Of a stretch of DNA of 64,000 bases, positions 1 to 7,936 are shown piece after piece. The notes under the pieces are model-generated. The model saw only the letters and a program-made list of their open reading frames with translations. It searched no databases and was not told where the DNA came from. The stretch is from JACJWR01 sp963752505 (GTDB lineage: Bacteria > Actinomycetota > Actinomycetes > S36-B12 > UBA10799): assembly GCA_963752505.1 (NCBI GenBank), contig CAVVYM010000012.1:1-64000 (forward strand). The letters are read 5' to 3'. Position 1 is the first letter of the stretch. Every line of letters begins with the position of its first letter. A program made the translations under genes and the position numbers.

Positions 1-188
1 TCCGGTATCAATAGCCGGTTGGTGCCTGGTGCCGAGGCCGGCGCTCGCTCGACTCGGTCCTGGCGCCGATCAGCGTCTCGGCCCCCGCCACTACATGCAG
101 TGAGGATGAGGATGGCTGCCAGCCCAAGGATGAAACCGCCTCCCCACCTTGGTTTCAGATACTTGGTTCGCGTGCTAGTCCTCAGCAT
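1..188 (-). CDS. Lipoprotein, N-terminal part (cut by window edge)
   Basis: Reading leftwards from an ATG at 188, the frame stays open to the window edge. Its first 62 residues begin MLRTSTRTKYLKPRW, then a hydrophobic stretch ending LILTAC (lipobox, lipidated Cys about residue 32) and a Ser/Gly-rich linker. That is a classic Sec lipoprotein signal, so the mature protein should sit on the outer face of the membrane. The start overlaps the histidine kinase stop by 14 bases, so it is the third gene of the two-component operon and could be a sensor partner or target. Function unknown, since only the leader is visible. Confidence 0.8.
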   Translation of the reverse strand, partial: MLRTSTRTKYLKPRWGGGFILGLAAILILTACSGGGRDADRRQDRVERAPASAPGTNRLLIP

Positions 189-1653
189 GAGACAAGCTTG
201 ACACCTCTTCCTCAGAGGGCCCGCTGAGTTCGCTGGCAGTCGGCTGAGAATCTGCCACCTCATTCGGAATCCTCAAGGTGATCGTGGTGCCAGTGTTCGG
301 AGCGCTTTCGATGCGGAGCTCCCCGCCGTGAGCGGCAGCGATGCTTGCCACGATCGACAGGCCAAGGCCCGTGCCACCGGTGTCTCGACCTCGAGCATGA
401 TCGCCGCGGAAGAACCGCTCGGTGGCACGGCTGGCAACTGGCTCAGCCATGCCGACGCCGTAGTCGGTGACGGTGAGCCTGGCGCGGTGATTGGGCTTCT
501 GGCGCACCCGCACGACGACTCTCGTGCCGGGTGGGTTGTGGACGATGGCATTGTTGACCAGGTTGCCGATCGCTTGGCGAAGCAGGTCCTCGTCACCTGC
601 GACGATCGCAGGTTCGGGGCGGGTGTCGAGGTCGATGACGGTCTGCGGCTGCGTGGTCATCACGTCGGCAACAACATCCTCGGCGACGCGGGTGAGATCG
701 ACGGGGTCGGCACGGACGGTGGGTTGCTGATCGAGTCTGGCTAGGTTCAACAGGTCGGCGATGAGCCGCGACATGCGTTCGCTCTCCTGCAGAACCCGGC
801 CCATGGCGTCGTTCAGGGCCACCTCGTCGGCCAACCCACCAGCCTGGTAGAGCTCGGCGTAGCCACGGATCGTCGCCACCGGGGTACGCAACTCGTGGGA
901 GGCATCCGCAACGAACTGACGCAGCTGCTGCTCCGAGTGATCTCGCTGCCTGAAGGAGTCCTCGATTCGGTTCATCATCGTATTCAAGGCGCGGCCGAGC
1001 TCACCAGCCTCCGTACCCGAAGGAGCCGGATCGATCCGCTGCGACAGGTCGTCTCCGGAAGCGATCCGCTCCGCTGCCATGGTCATCCGGTTGATCGGCG
1101 CGATCCCCAACCGGGCCAGCCACCAGGAAACCAACCCGAGCGTCACCAACACAACCAAGCTCGTGACGCTCACCAGCCGGACCAGACGGCTCCTAGTCCA
1201 CTCATATCCGTCCAGTGGGACAGCAATGATCATCTGGTCACCGGAGGCGGACTTCAGGGCCACGGCGCGGTAGGCAATCTCACCCTGCTCAGCCTGCACC
1301 GTCACCGGAGCATCACTGGACACAAGAAGCTCAGCAGTCACCGCCGGAGGAGACAACACCTCACCACGATCACTCACAGCCGACACAGTCACCAAAGCAC
1401 CTTCAGCTGTCACACGGCCTCGATACACGTCACTGAGCCCGCCCTCGACACCAGCAGCAGACGCCCAAGCGTCACCGGCCACCAACAGCCGCTCATCGAC
1501 TTGGTCAATCAGCTCATCACTCACATACGCAACCGCGAGGAACGCTGTGGCCAACTGGACCACAGCCACCACCAAGACCGCCAGAAGTAAACGAGAACGA
1601 AGCGTCAGCGCCTTCAACCGATCAGCGACTACAGCTGTTCCAGCTCGCCTCAC
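175..1653 (-). CDS. Sensor histidine kinase (HAMP, HisKA, HATPase_c)
   Basis: Membrane sensor kinase of 492 residues. Two transmembrane helices (about 21-44 and 158-181) bracket a roughly 110-residue extracellular sensor region; a HAMP linker follows, then the H-box DASHELRTP with phosphorylated His253, an N-box (NLVNNAIVHN) and the ATP-lid glycines (DYGVGM, GGTGLGLSIV). All catalytic motifs are present, so it should autophosphorylate and pass phosphate to the adjacent response regulator. Its GTG start overlaps the regulator stop by four bases (GTGA), indicating translational coupling. The arrangement resembles the actinobacterial TcrY, TrcS and MprB types; the signal sensed cannot be read from the sequence. 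Confidence 0.95.
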   Translation of the reverse strand: MRRAGTAVVADRLKALTLRSRLLLAVLVVAVVQLATAFLAVAYVSDELIDQVDERLLVAGDAWASAAGVEGGLSDVYRGRVTAEGALVTVSAVSDRGEVLSPPAVTAELLVSSDAPVTVQAEQGEIAYRAVALKSASGDQMIIAVPLDGYEWTRSRLVRLVSVTSLVVLVTLGLVSWWLARLGIAPINRMTMAAERIASGDDLSQRIDPAPSGTEAGELGRALNTMMNRIEDSFRQRDHSEQQLRQFVADASHELRTPVATIRGYAELYQAGGLADEVALNDAMGRVLQESERMSRLIADLLNLARLDQQPTVRADPVDLTRVAEDVVADVMTTQPQTVIDLDTRPEPAIVAGDEDLLRQAIGNLVNNAIVHNPPGTRVVVRVRQKPNHRARLTVTDYGVGMAEPVASRATERFFRGDHARGRDTGGTGLGLSIVASIAAAHGGELRIESAPNTGTTITLRIPNEVADSQPTASELSGPSEEEVSSLSHAED

Positions 1654-2330
1654 GGTGGGGCTCGCAGCGCATACCCCGCTCCCCGGATCGTATGGATCAA
1701 TCGCGGCTGTGTCGTGTCGATCTTGCGACGAAGGTAGCCGACATAGGTCTCAACGACACCGCCGTCCGTGTCGAAATCATACCCCCACACACTCTCGAGG
1801 ATCTGCGGCTTGGAAACGACACGGCCCTGATTCAGCAACAGGTAGTGAAGCAAGTTGTATTCAGTCAACGAAAGATGCACGTACTGACCCGCTTTGGATA
1901 CCAGATGGGCAGCGTCATCAAGGGCAACATCCCCGCACGACAGCACACCACCGCTAACCGAACCGGTCCTTCGAAGGATGGCCTGGATACGAGCGACAAG
2001 CTCATCCAGGTTGAACGGCTTGTCAAGATAGTCATCACCCCCAAGCTTCAAGCCATGGACCCTGTCCCGGCTGTCATCACGAGCGGTCAAGAACAAAACC
2101 GGAGTCTCATCACCATCGGCTCGCATCCTTCGACACAACTCGAAACCGTCCATGCCGCGCATCATCACATCCAACACGACCAAGTCCGGCTTCAAATGGC
2201 TGATCGCAGCAAGGCCCGCGACTCCGTCACCGGCCCCCTCCACTGCAAATCCGTGGTGTCCTAGCGCAGCGCACAACATCGAGCGCAGATTCTCATCATC
2301 ATCGACCACGAGTAGCCGCTCACCACCCAT
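1650..2330 (-). CDS. OmpR-family response regulator
   Basis: 226-residue response regulator. The receiver domain (1-120) has the acidic pair near residue 10, phosphoacceptor Asp54 (LVVLDVMMRG), and the conserved Thr82 and Lys104 (LTAR, YLDKPF). The C-terminal half is an OmpR/PhoB winged helix ending VETYVGYLRRKIDT...IHTIRGAGYALR, a near-consensus recognition helix and wing. First gene of the operon, followed by the kinase (4-base overlap) and the lipoprotein. It should be the DNA-binding output of that sensor and may also regulate its own promoter, just to the right. Confidence 0.96.
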   Translation of the reverse strand: MGGERLLVVDDDENLRSMLCAALGHHGFAVEGAGDGVAGLAAISHLKPDLVVLDVMMRGMDGFELCRRMRADGDETPVLFLTARDDSRDRVHGLKLGGDDYLDKPFNLDELVARIQAILRRTGSVSGGVLSCGDVALDDAAHLVSKAGQYVHLSLTEYNLLHYLLLNQGRVVSKPQILESVWGYDFDTDGGVVETYVGYLRRKIDTTQPRLIHTIRGAGYALRAPP

Positions 2331-2861
2331 GAGCAGACTCCAGCCTCAAAACAGCCACAAGATCTACTGAACCACTTCAACCTGTGAATTGGCTGAGAAT
2401 CGGCGGTTGTAGACGTAGCCCAGACCCTTAGCGTGACTCTTCGCACGAATGTTCCAAGTAGCCGCAGTTGCATCTGATGACCTACACCGTTCGCGTCGCA
2501 CACGGCGTTTAGGCCCGACGGTCCTATCTTCGACGCCAGGTGAAGAGTAGCTAGCAGTAGCGGCAGCGGGCTCATTCGTACTGTGAGTCATCACTTGCGG
2601 CGTCATCTGGGCGCTGGCGATGCCCATGGCGCACATCCGACGCTGCGTCTGACCTCGATCGCCGCACACTGAACCCGAAACAGTGGAATCCCCTTACGAC
2701 ACGTAGGTGCAAGGTAGCGCACAGCTACTCTTCACTTCCCGTCAGACTTAGGACCTCCGGGCCTATGCATCGAGCAACACTTCATCAAACAAGGCGAACC
2801 CCTCGACTGGGGTTCCCCTCGTAGCGTGTAGACGTGAACCTTGATTTGGAGGTCAGGGAAC
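2331..2861. other. Intergenic stretch before IS3 element
   Basis: About 530 bases with no convincing gene. It should contain the leftward promoter of the two-component operon and, at its right end, the left terminus of the first IS3-family element. The open frames here have no recognisable domains and biased composition, so I do not call them. The only clear structure is a seven-base-pair hairpin at 2796-2815 just ahead of the transposase genes. I could not fix the IS end because the matching right end has been lost. Confidence 0.5.
2796..2815. other. Hairpin upstream of IS3 orfA
   Basis: GAACCCC, a six-base loop, then GGGGTTC: a perfect 7-bp stem 46 bases before the transposase start. In insertion sequences such hairpins can block read-through transcription from outside; here that is inference from position. 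Confidence 0.4.
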
Positions 2862-3179
2862 GTGTCGAGACAACGCAGGAAGTATGACGAGGAGTTCAAG
2901 CAGGGAGCGGTCCGGATCGTCCGGGAGACGGGCAAGTCGATCGCTGAGATCGCCAGGGATCTGGGGATCAACTCGGGCACTTTGGGCAACTGGGTCGCCA
3001 AGGACGCTGAGGTGAACGGGGATCCGGCCGAGCGACCCTTGAGCGAGACCGAACGGGCTGAGCTGGAACGCCTTCGCGAGGAGAATGTCGAGCTGCAGAT
3101 GCAGCGTGATGTCCTCCAACGATCCACGGCCCTTTGGGTGGAAGAAGCGATGGGACGTCGGCGTCGAGGGACGCGATGA
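2862..3179 (+). CDS. IS3-family transposase OrfA (element 1)
   Basis: 105-residue OrfA with the IS3/IS911-type N-terminal helix-turn-helix (RKYDEEFKQGAVRIVRETG ... IAEIARDLGINSGTLGNWV), which binds the element ends, followed by a leucine-zipper-like tail (LERLREENVELQMQRDVLQ) for oligomerisation. The GTG start is chosen because GGAGG lies about 10 bases upstream. The stop overlaps the OrfB start in an ATGA, so OrfB is read by coupling or frameshift. OrfA looks intact, but its partner OrfB is truncated, so the element cannot move by itself. Confidence 0.9.
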   Translation: MSRQRRKYDEEFKQGAVRIVRETGKSIAEIARDLGINSGTLGNWVAKDAEVNGDPAERPLSETERAELERLREENVELQMQRDVLQRSTALWVEEAMGRRRRGTR

Positions 3180-3583
3180 TCGCTCACATCACCGCTCAAA
3201 GGGCCGAGTATGAGATTCCGGTCCGGACCAGCTGCGCCGCTTTGGAGGTGTCGGAGTCTTGGTACTACAAGCACCAGGACGGCAACACTGTCATGGCCAC
3301 CGAGCAGCGCCGCGAACGGCTCACGGACGCGATCTGGGAGTCGTTCGAAGCCTCCGGATACACATACGGCTCACCGCGGGTGGTGCTGGATCTGTGGGAC
3401 GTCGGTTGGAAAGTGTCGGTGAACGCCGTGGCCGAGATCATGGCTGAGTACGGCTGGATCGGGCGGGAAAGGCCCAAGCGCCGGAACCTGACCAAAGCCG
3501 GCAAGCGCAAGGCGGTTCCGGATCTGGTCGGCCGCCAGTTCACTGCCGAGCGGCCAGATCAGGCCTGGTGCGGCGACTACTAA
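3176..3583 (+). pseudogene. IS3-family transposase OrfB, truncated (element 1)
   Basis: Only the first 135 residues of an OrfB that is normally about 270-300 long. The N-terminal HTH_21-like region is present (WESFEASGYTYGSPRVVLDL...GWIGRERPKRR) and the frame runs to FTAERPDQAWCGDY, where the first catalytic Asp of the DDE integrase core sits. It then stops at a TAA supplied by the palindrome at 3581-3600. The rest of the catalytic core (second Asp and Glu) is missing, so it cannot catalyse transposition. The break falls exactly where the opposing element also breaks. Confidence 0.9.
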
Positions 3584-3600
3584 TGCCGACGTCGGCATTA
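3581..3600. repeat. 20-bp perfect palindrome joining two truncated IS3 elements
   Basis: TAATGCCGACGTCGGCATTA is its own reverse complement (22 bases if the flanking C and G are counted). It provides an in-frame TAA to the rightward OrfB at its left end and to the leftward OrfB at its right end. Neither half belongs to the transposase reading frames. It could be two abutted inverted ends of an element that targets this transposase motif, a recombination scar, or an assembly joint. Confidence 0.85.
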
Positions 3601-4026
3601 GATGTCGGTCAGCCACACCTCGTCGGGCTCGGCGGCGGTGAAGTCGTGGCGGACCCGCCCGTCGGCGTCGATGGTGGCGAGCAGGTCGCCGTGGACCGGC
3701 GGGCCGGGGGTGCCGGCCTTGCCGCGGGTGGGCTTGCCGAACGCCGAGAACCATCCGTTGCGCGAGCAGATCCGCCACGCGGTGCGCCTGGCCATCTCCT
3801 CGCCGGCATCGGCGGCCTCGTCGGTCAGCAGCCGGTAGCCGAACTCCGGGTCCCCGCGGTGGGCGTCGAACAGGGCGTCGGCGCGGTACGCCTCGGCCAG
3901 CTCGGCGGGACCGATCGGGGATGCCAGCCACCGGTAGTAGGGCTGGCGGGCGATCTTCAATACCCGGCACGTCACCGCGACGGGGATACCGTCGGCGGCA
4001 AGCTCGCGGACGAGCGGGTACATCAT
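3598..4026 (-). pseudogene. IS3-family transposase OrfB, truncated (element 2)
   Basis: 142 residues of a second, clearly different IS3-family OrfB. Visible are the HTH_21-like segment (GDPEFGYRLLTDEAAD...RTAWRICSRNGWFS) and the approach to the integrase core, FTAAEPDEVWLTDI, which ends on the residue after the first catalytic Asp. A TAA formed by the palindrome terminates it, so the remaining core is gone. Its ATG overlaps the upstream OrfA stop (ATGA), as in element 1. Aligning the two proteins puts both breakpoints at the same codon of the W-x-x-D motif. Confidence 0.9.
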
Positions 4027-4325
4027 TTTCCCGGCAGGTTCGCCTGGGACAGGTAGGCCGCCGCGCGGCGCAGGACCTCGTTCTCCTGCTCCAGCAGGCG
4101 CACCCGGCGCTTCAACTCGCGGTTCTCGGCACGGTCGGCGTCGCTCACCCCCGCCCGCGTGCCGTCCTCGACGTCGGCCTTCTTCAACCAGCCCGCCAGG
4201 CAGGACTCGCTGATCCCGAAATCACGGGCGATCTGGGCCAGCGTCACGTCACCATCGCGGTTGCGCGCGACCCGCACGATGTCCTCGCGGAACTCTCTTG
4301 GATAGGGCTTGGGCACGGTACACAT
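4023..4325 (-). CDS. IS3-family transposase OrfA (element 2)
   Basis: 100-residue OrfA starting MCTVPKPYPREFRED. The helix-turn-helix (VTLAQIARDFGISESCLAGWLKKAD) is followed by a leucine-zipper-type coil (ENRELKRRVRLLEQENEVLRRAAAYL), as in IS3-group OrfA proteins. The ATG at 4325 is preferred over a start nine codons upstream because it begins the usual family N-terminus and has GGAAGG just ahead. Intact, but its OrfB is truncated, so this half-element is immobile. Confidence 0.88.
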   Translation of the reverse strand: MCTVPKPYPREFREDIVRVARNRDGDVTLAQIARDFGISESCLAGWLKKADVEDGTRAGVSDADRAENRELKRRVRLLEQENEVLRRAAAYLSQANLPGK

Positions 4326-4389
4326 CCTTCCAGCGGCACCTCTCGGCACCACAGATCAGATGTCACCTAGTCGTGCACCAGCCCCGCGG

Positions 4390-4408
4390 GCTCAACCGGT
4401 CGGTGCAC
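4390..4408 (+). repeat. IS30 terminal inverted repeat, left copy
   Basis: GCTCAACCGGTCGGTGCAC, exact reverse complement of 5033-5051. It includes the TGA stop of the leftward transposase. Confidence 0.9.
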
Positions 4409-5028
4409 AAGTGGCTTCAGCGTAGACCTCGTCGGGAGTTCGCCAGCCGAGAGTCTTGCGGGGTTGGCTGTTCAGCTTCTGGGCGATCTTGTCGAGATCG
4501 GTCTGGCTATGGGTGGACAGGTCGGCGCTGCGGGGCAGGTATTGGCGCAGGAGCCGGTTCGCGTTCTCGTTGCTGCCGCGTTGCCAAGGGCTCTGCGGGT
4601 CGCAGAAGTACACCTGGCAGCCGGTATCGCGGGTGAACTCCTGGTGCTCGGCCATCTCCTGACCGCGATCCCAGGTCAGCGTTTGACGGGTCTGCACCGG
4701 TAGGCCGGCCATGTGGGTGGCCGAGGCTTGCCTGACGGGTTTAGCTTTGATCCCACGCAGTGCCAGGACCTGGATTCGGCGGGTCTTGCGATCCACCAAG
4801 GTGGCCACGGCTGAGGTTCGCTTGCCCATCACGAGGTCACCTTCAAGGTGGCCCAGGACCTGTCTCGTTTCGCCTTCGGCAGGTCGCTGTTGGAGGTTGG
4901 GCTCGAAACGATTTCTTTGGGTTGTTGCGCAACTGATCACACCACTGAGCCCAGACTTGCTCCTGCTCCTCCAACGACATCCCATACATCTTGATCATCT
5001 CAACCACCAATCCATCGCTCACTTCCAT
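4392..5028 (-). pseudogene. IS30-family transposase remnant (deleted, frameshifted)
   Basis: The C-terminal 150 residues are a good IS30 DDE core: GHLEGDLVMG with the first Asp, LTWDRGQEMAEH with the second, and DPQSPWQRGSNENANRLLRQYLP with the catalytic Glu, then an end TPDEVYAEATCAPTG. The N-terminus is in another frame (MEVSDGLVVEMIKMYGMSLEEQEQVWAQW from 5028). The second helix-turn-helix and linker that should lie between them are missing, and the frame changes near 4890-4900. Internal deletion plus frameshift makes the protein non-functional. Confidence 0.85.
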
Positions 5029-5032
5029 GGTG

Positions 5033-5051
5033 GTGCACCGACCGGTTGAGC
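5033..5051 (-). repeat. IS30 terminal inverted repeat, right copy
   Basis: GTGCACCGACCGGTTGAGC, pairing base for base with 4390-4408; it lies just upstream of the remnant transposase N-terminus. Confidence 0.9.
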
Positions 5052-6122
5052 ACGCCGGCGTTTGTCGGCGGCGAACAGAGTTTCCGAATATGACACTTGC
5101 TCATGAAGGGTCCAGCTGTCGACAAACCCTGCCGACAACCGAAACGTCGACAACTGGCAATGCCCGGACCAGCGGCTGCGCATCCGCGCACTTACCGGCC
5201 TATGTTTGGCACTTCAGATTTCGACTCAGGTTTGTAGTCGGCAAGGAACATCTGCCATTCTGAGGGTCAGCGAAGCGTGTACAGTGGGTTATGAGCCCAC
5301 CGATTTCCAGGGAAGACGCTTGATGAGGAGTGACAATGATTGCTCACAAGATTCGCGATGTCTTGGGGCATCTGAGCGGACGATTGCAGATCGTGCATGA
5401 GTTGGAACTCAGCGAAGAAGATGTGACTTTCATTCGAGAGATGAAGTACTACACCTACTCGGCCACCAAAGATGCTTTCTCGGCGTCGGGGCGCTCGGTC
5501 GATACTCGCTAGGCGCTTGTTGGAAGCGCGAGAGTTAGTCAAACTTCTAGGCGCCAAGACACGCGGTGCCAAAACTCGTGTCCAAAACGTTCGCGTCTCA
5601 GAACCTCTTTCAACGAGTTTTGAGGGGGTCCCTTTGCCACCAGCGACGTTTCTTCATCGCCTCGGGACTTTCGACAGGTTCTATCGCCATAGTCATACGG
5701 CGTAGGTCCTCAAGAGTCCTGCCCCGCTCGTCTGCAATCGTTTCTCAGCGATCCGCGCGAGTTCGCGGGTGCAATCTAGTGGCTTCACGTTAGGCTCTCG
5801 CGCCGTCCCGGTAGCGACCGGTGAGTCGAGCGTAGTCGCGAGGTGATGGCTGGGGTGTGGGGAACCAAAGTCGGTTTTGCGTCGTCGCACCTGCTCGTTG
5901 GCGAATGGTGGTTGGCTTCCAACCCGAAGGTAGCCGATCAATTCACCAATAGCGGGGCTTGGAGGCTTCCTGTTGTGAACGCCGAATTCGATCGTATCTG
6001 ACACATCGCCTCCGACCACTTCTGAGAAACCGGACCCCGCTTGCGCGGTGTTGCGTAACTCAGTTCCACATTCTACGTGTCATATCCCCAGGGGTGGTTG
6101 AGTTTCGATACATTCTTGATCT
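5052..6122. other. Low-coding stretch between IS30 remnant and resolvase
   Basis: About 1.07 kb with little sign of constrained coding. It is more AT-rich in places than its surroundings. Apart from one small open frame with a good ribosome-binding site (5336-5512), I see only short frames on both strands without recognisable domains, including a 108-codon leftward frame at 5693-6019. The stretch just before 6123 may contain the recombination site and promoter of the resolvase, but I could not define paired half-sites. Confidence 0.5.
5336..5512 (+). CDS. Possible small protein, 58 residues
   Basis: Begins MIAHKIRDVLGHLSGRLQ with AGGAG seven bases upstream of the ATG, the best ribosome-binding site in this stretch. 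The first 40 residues look like an amphipathic, charged helical protein (LELSEEDVTFIREMKYYTYSATKDAF); the end is less convincing. A short hairpin (GTGGG/CCCAC) lies at 5284-5300. No family recognised. It could be a genuine small protein carried with the mobile elements or the start of a truncated gene. Confidence 0.35.
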   Translation: MIAHKIRDVLGHLSGRLQIVHELELSEEDVTFIREMKYYTYSATKDAFSASGRSVDTR

Positions 6123-6581
6123 GTGGGTGAACTTCTGGGATACGCAAGGGTGTCCACCAATGACCAAGATGCTGCTTTGCAGACCAGAGCGCTCAGCGAA
6201 GCGGGCTGTTTCCGGATTTTCACCGACGTAATGCCTGGGGCCGCTGCGCATCGACCTGAGCTGGACAAGTTGAAGGACCAACTGCGGCCAGGGGACACGT
6301 TGGTGGTCTGGCGCCTGGATCGGCTGGGTCGGTCGCTGAGGCATCTGATTGATTCCATGAATGAGCTTGGGAAACAGGGGGTCGGGTTTCGCTCGCTGAC
6401 CGAGAACATTGACACCACATCAGCGGGCGGTCGCTTGATCTTCCACGTGTTCGGAGCTCTTGCTGAGTTTGAGCGCGAACTCATCCAAGAGCGAACCCAA
6501 GCCGGATTGGCCGCAGCTCGGGCTCGCGGTCGACACGGCGGCCGGCCTCCGCTGCTGACCGGCCCGCTACGACTCGCGTGA
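6123..6581 (+). CDS. Serine recombinase (resolvase/invertase), C-terminally truncated
   Basis: 152 residues. The N-terminal catalytic domain is complete: YARVSTNDQD with the nucleophilic Ser at residue 11, GDTLVVWRLDRLGRSLRHLI, and the long E-helix GRLIFHVFGALAEFERELIQERTQAGL. After RGRHGGRPP the normal helix-turn-helix DNA-binding region (about 35-45 residues) is absent and the frame ends LLTGPLRLA. The start is GTG at 6123. Family knowledge says loss of this region abolishes site-specific binding, so it is probably inactive, or needs a partner. Its stop overlaps the next open frame (GTGA). Confidence 0.88.
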   Translation: MGELLGYARVSTNDQDAALQTRALSEAGCFRIFTDVMPGAAAHRPELDKLKDQLRPGDTLVVWRLDRLGRSLRHLIDSMNELGKQGVGFRSLTENIDTTSAGGRLIFHVFGALAEFERELIQERTQAGLAAARARGRHGGRPPLLTGPLRLA

Positions 6582-6880
6582 CGGCTATGGCGCCCATCCG
6601 CGAGGCGTCCTACATCAACGTCGACGCCGTCAACGACCCGCCTGGATGCGCGTTGAACCAACCGCCGACGTCGGCTCCAGCCGCCCCAATTCCGGCCCAG
6701 CCAGCCGCACCTCAGGCACAGGCAGCGCCGCAAGGACTCGCCGTGGGCGGCGAACCCTGGAACCAGCCAGGCCCGGATCTGGACTGCGCCGACATCGGCA
6801 TGACCGTCTACATCACCGGGCCCGACTACCGCCGCCTCGACAGAGAAGGCGATGGCATCGCCTGCGAAAGTTACGGCTGA
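6578..6880 (+). CDS. Excalibur-domain protein, likely fragment
   Basis: 100 residues ending in an Excalibur calcium-binding domain: DLDCADIG...DYRRLDREGDGIACESYG, with the DxDGxxCE signature and paired Cys. This domain is usually extracellular and appended to secreted nucleases or wall proteins, after a Pro/Ala-rich linker like the one here (about 28-55). No signal peptide is present, and the GTG start falls inside the end of the truncated resolvase, so this is most likely the tail of a larger secreted protein cut by the same event that removed the resolvase end. Confidence 0.6.
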   Translation: MTAMAPIREASYINVDAVNDPPGCALNQPPTSAPAAPIPAQPAAPQAQAAPQGLAVGGEPWNQPGPDLDCADIGMTVYITGPDYRRLDREGDGIACESYG

Positions 6881-7161
6881 CCACGGACTCCCGCCAATGC
6901 GCCTGGGTGTACCGCTGCAACCTCAGTTCCATTAGGCCAGCAGCGACGGATCGCCCGCCGCACGACGCTCTCGAAGCCGCTGATCGGACACACCAAGAGG
7001 GCGCGCGGTTGCCGCCCGGCTCTGGCTGCCTCCCGCCTTGCGTGAGATGGAAGCGATGGGTTCTCAGCGTGGTCCACGGGCAACTGCGTGGCGGTGCGGC
7101 GAACCGCTCCTGCGGCACTCGCGCTGATGAGAGTTCGTAGAGAGGTAGGCAGGAGAGGAGC

Positions 7162-7701
7162 ATGTCGATGTCGATGCAGAAGCCGGAGATGGACATCAAC
7201 ATCCGACCCGAGCGCCCCGACGACGAGGCGGCGATCCATGACGTCACCGAGGCCGCCTTTGCGACGTTGGACATCAGCGATGGCTCGGAACCTGCGATCA
7301 TCGAGCGGCTCAGAGCGGCAGGTGCTCTCAGTCTCTCCCTAGTCGCCGAGCAGCATGGACGAGTCGTAGGCCATGTCGCCTTTTCCCCGGTTCGGATGTC
7401 GGGCGGTCAAACTGGCTGGTACGGGCTGGGACCGGTGTCGGTGCTGCCCGACAGGAGCCGGCGCGGCATCGGAGCCGCCTTGATCATCGCTGGATTGGAT
7501 GTATTGCGCGCCGAGCGGGCCGCTGGTGTGGTGTTGGTTGGACACCCCGAGTACTACCCGCGCTTTGGCTTCCGCAACAGCTCGGAGCTGATCTGCTCGG
7601 ACGACCCGCCGGAGGCCTTCTTCGTGTTGCCGTTCAAAGGCCAGGAGCCTGCCGGGACGGTGGAGTTTCACGAGGCCTTCGTGCCCGGCGAGGGTGGGTA
7701 G
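7162..7701 (+). CDS. GNAT-family N-acetyltransferase
   Basis: 179-residue acetyltransferase of the YhbS-like GNAT group. It shows the opening beta strand INIRPERPDDEAAIHDVTEAAF, the central strand VVGHVAFSPV, then GLGPVSVLPDRSRRGIGAALI, where RxxGIG binds the acetyl-CoA pyrophosphate, and VVLVGHPEYYPRFGF typical of this subgroup. The substrate amine is unknown. GGAGAGG lies about five bases before the first ATG; alternative in-frame ATGs follow at 7168 and 7174. It stands alone between decayed genes and appears intact. Confidence 0.92.
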   Translation: MSMSMQKPEMDINIRPERPDDEAAIHDVTEAAFATLDISDGSEPAIIERLRAAGALSLSLVAEQHGRVVGHVAFSPVRMSGGQTGWYGLGPVSVLPDRSRRGIGAALIIAGLDVLRAERAAGVVLVGHPEYYPRFGFRNSSELICSDDPPEAFFVLPFKGQEPAGTVEFHEAFVPGEGG

Positions 7702-7895
7702 ACCGGGGCGAACAAGTCGGACCCGGCGCAGAAGTTGGCGTCGACGCGCCTACTCGAGGCGAGAGGAGGCCCGCAGGCACGGTGAGTGGTCTCTCGACTC
7801 AATGGAACAGTGGGACGCCACTTCGGGGGATAGCGCACCTTCCCGGCAAGGCAACGAGCCTGACGCAGGGGAGAGGTGCAGTGACCGTTCCGGTC

Positions 7896-7916
7896 GGCCG
7901 GTGCCAACCACCGGCC
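7896..7916. terminator. Hairpin between GNAT gene and USP ghost
   Basis: GGCCGGT, seven-base loop, ACCGGCC: a perfect stem 195 bases after the GNAT stop and just beyond the end of the opposing pseudogene. No T-run follows, so a role as terminator is only possible. Confidence 0.3.
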
Positions 7917-7936
7917 CCCAGCCCGTCGCCCCTACG

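Larger units (their letters stand above)
4390..5051. mobile_element. IS30-type element, internally deleted, with intact ends
   Basis: A 662-bp unit bounded by perfect 19-bp inverted repeats (4390-4408 and 5033-5051). A complete IS30-family element is usually about 1.0-1.2 kb, so roughly 400 bp of transposase coding sequence is missing. The transposase stop codon lies inside the left repeat, as is usual in this family. No flanking direct duplication is obvious. Because the ends are intact, a full-length copy elsewhere in the genome could in principle move it in trans. Confidence 0.85.

Noticed and set aside
2364..2669. A 101-codon minus-strand frame beside the response regulator
   Set aside because: Low-complexity and unsupported by any motif; it lies where the operon promoter should be.
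5693..6019. A 108-codon minus-strand frame in the region before the resolvase
   Set aside because: No start context, no domain, and irregular codon use compared with neighbours.
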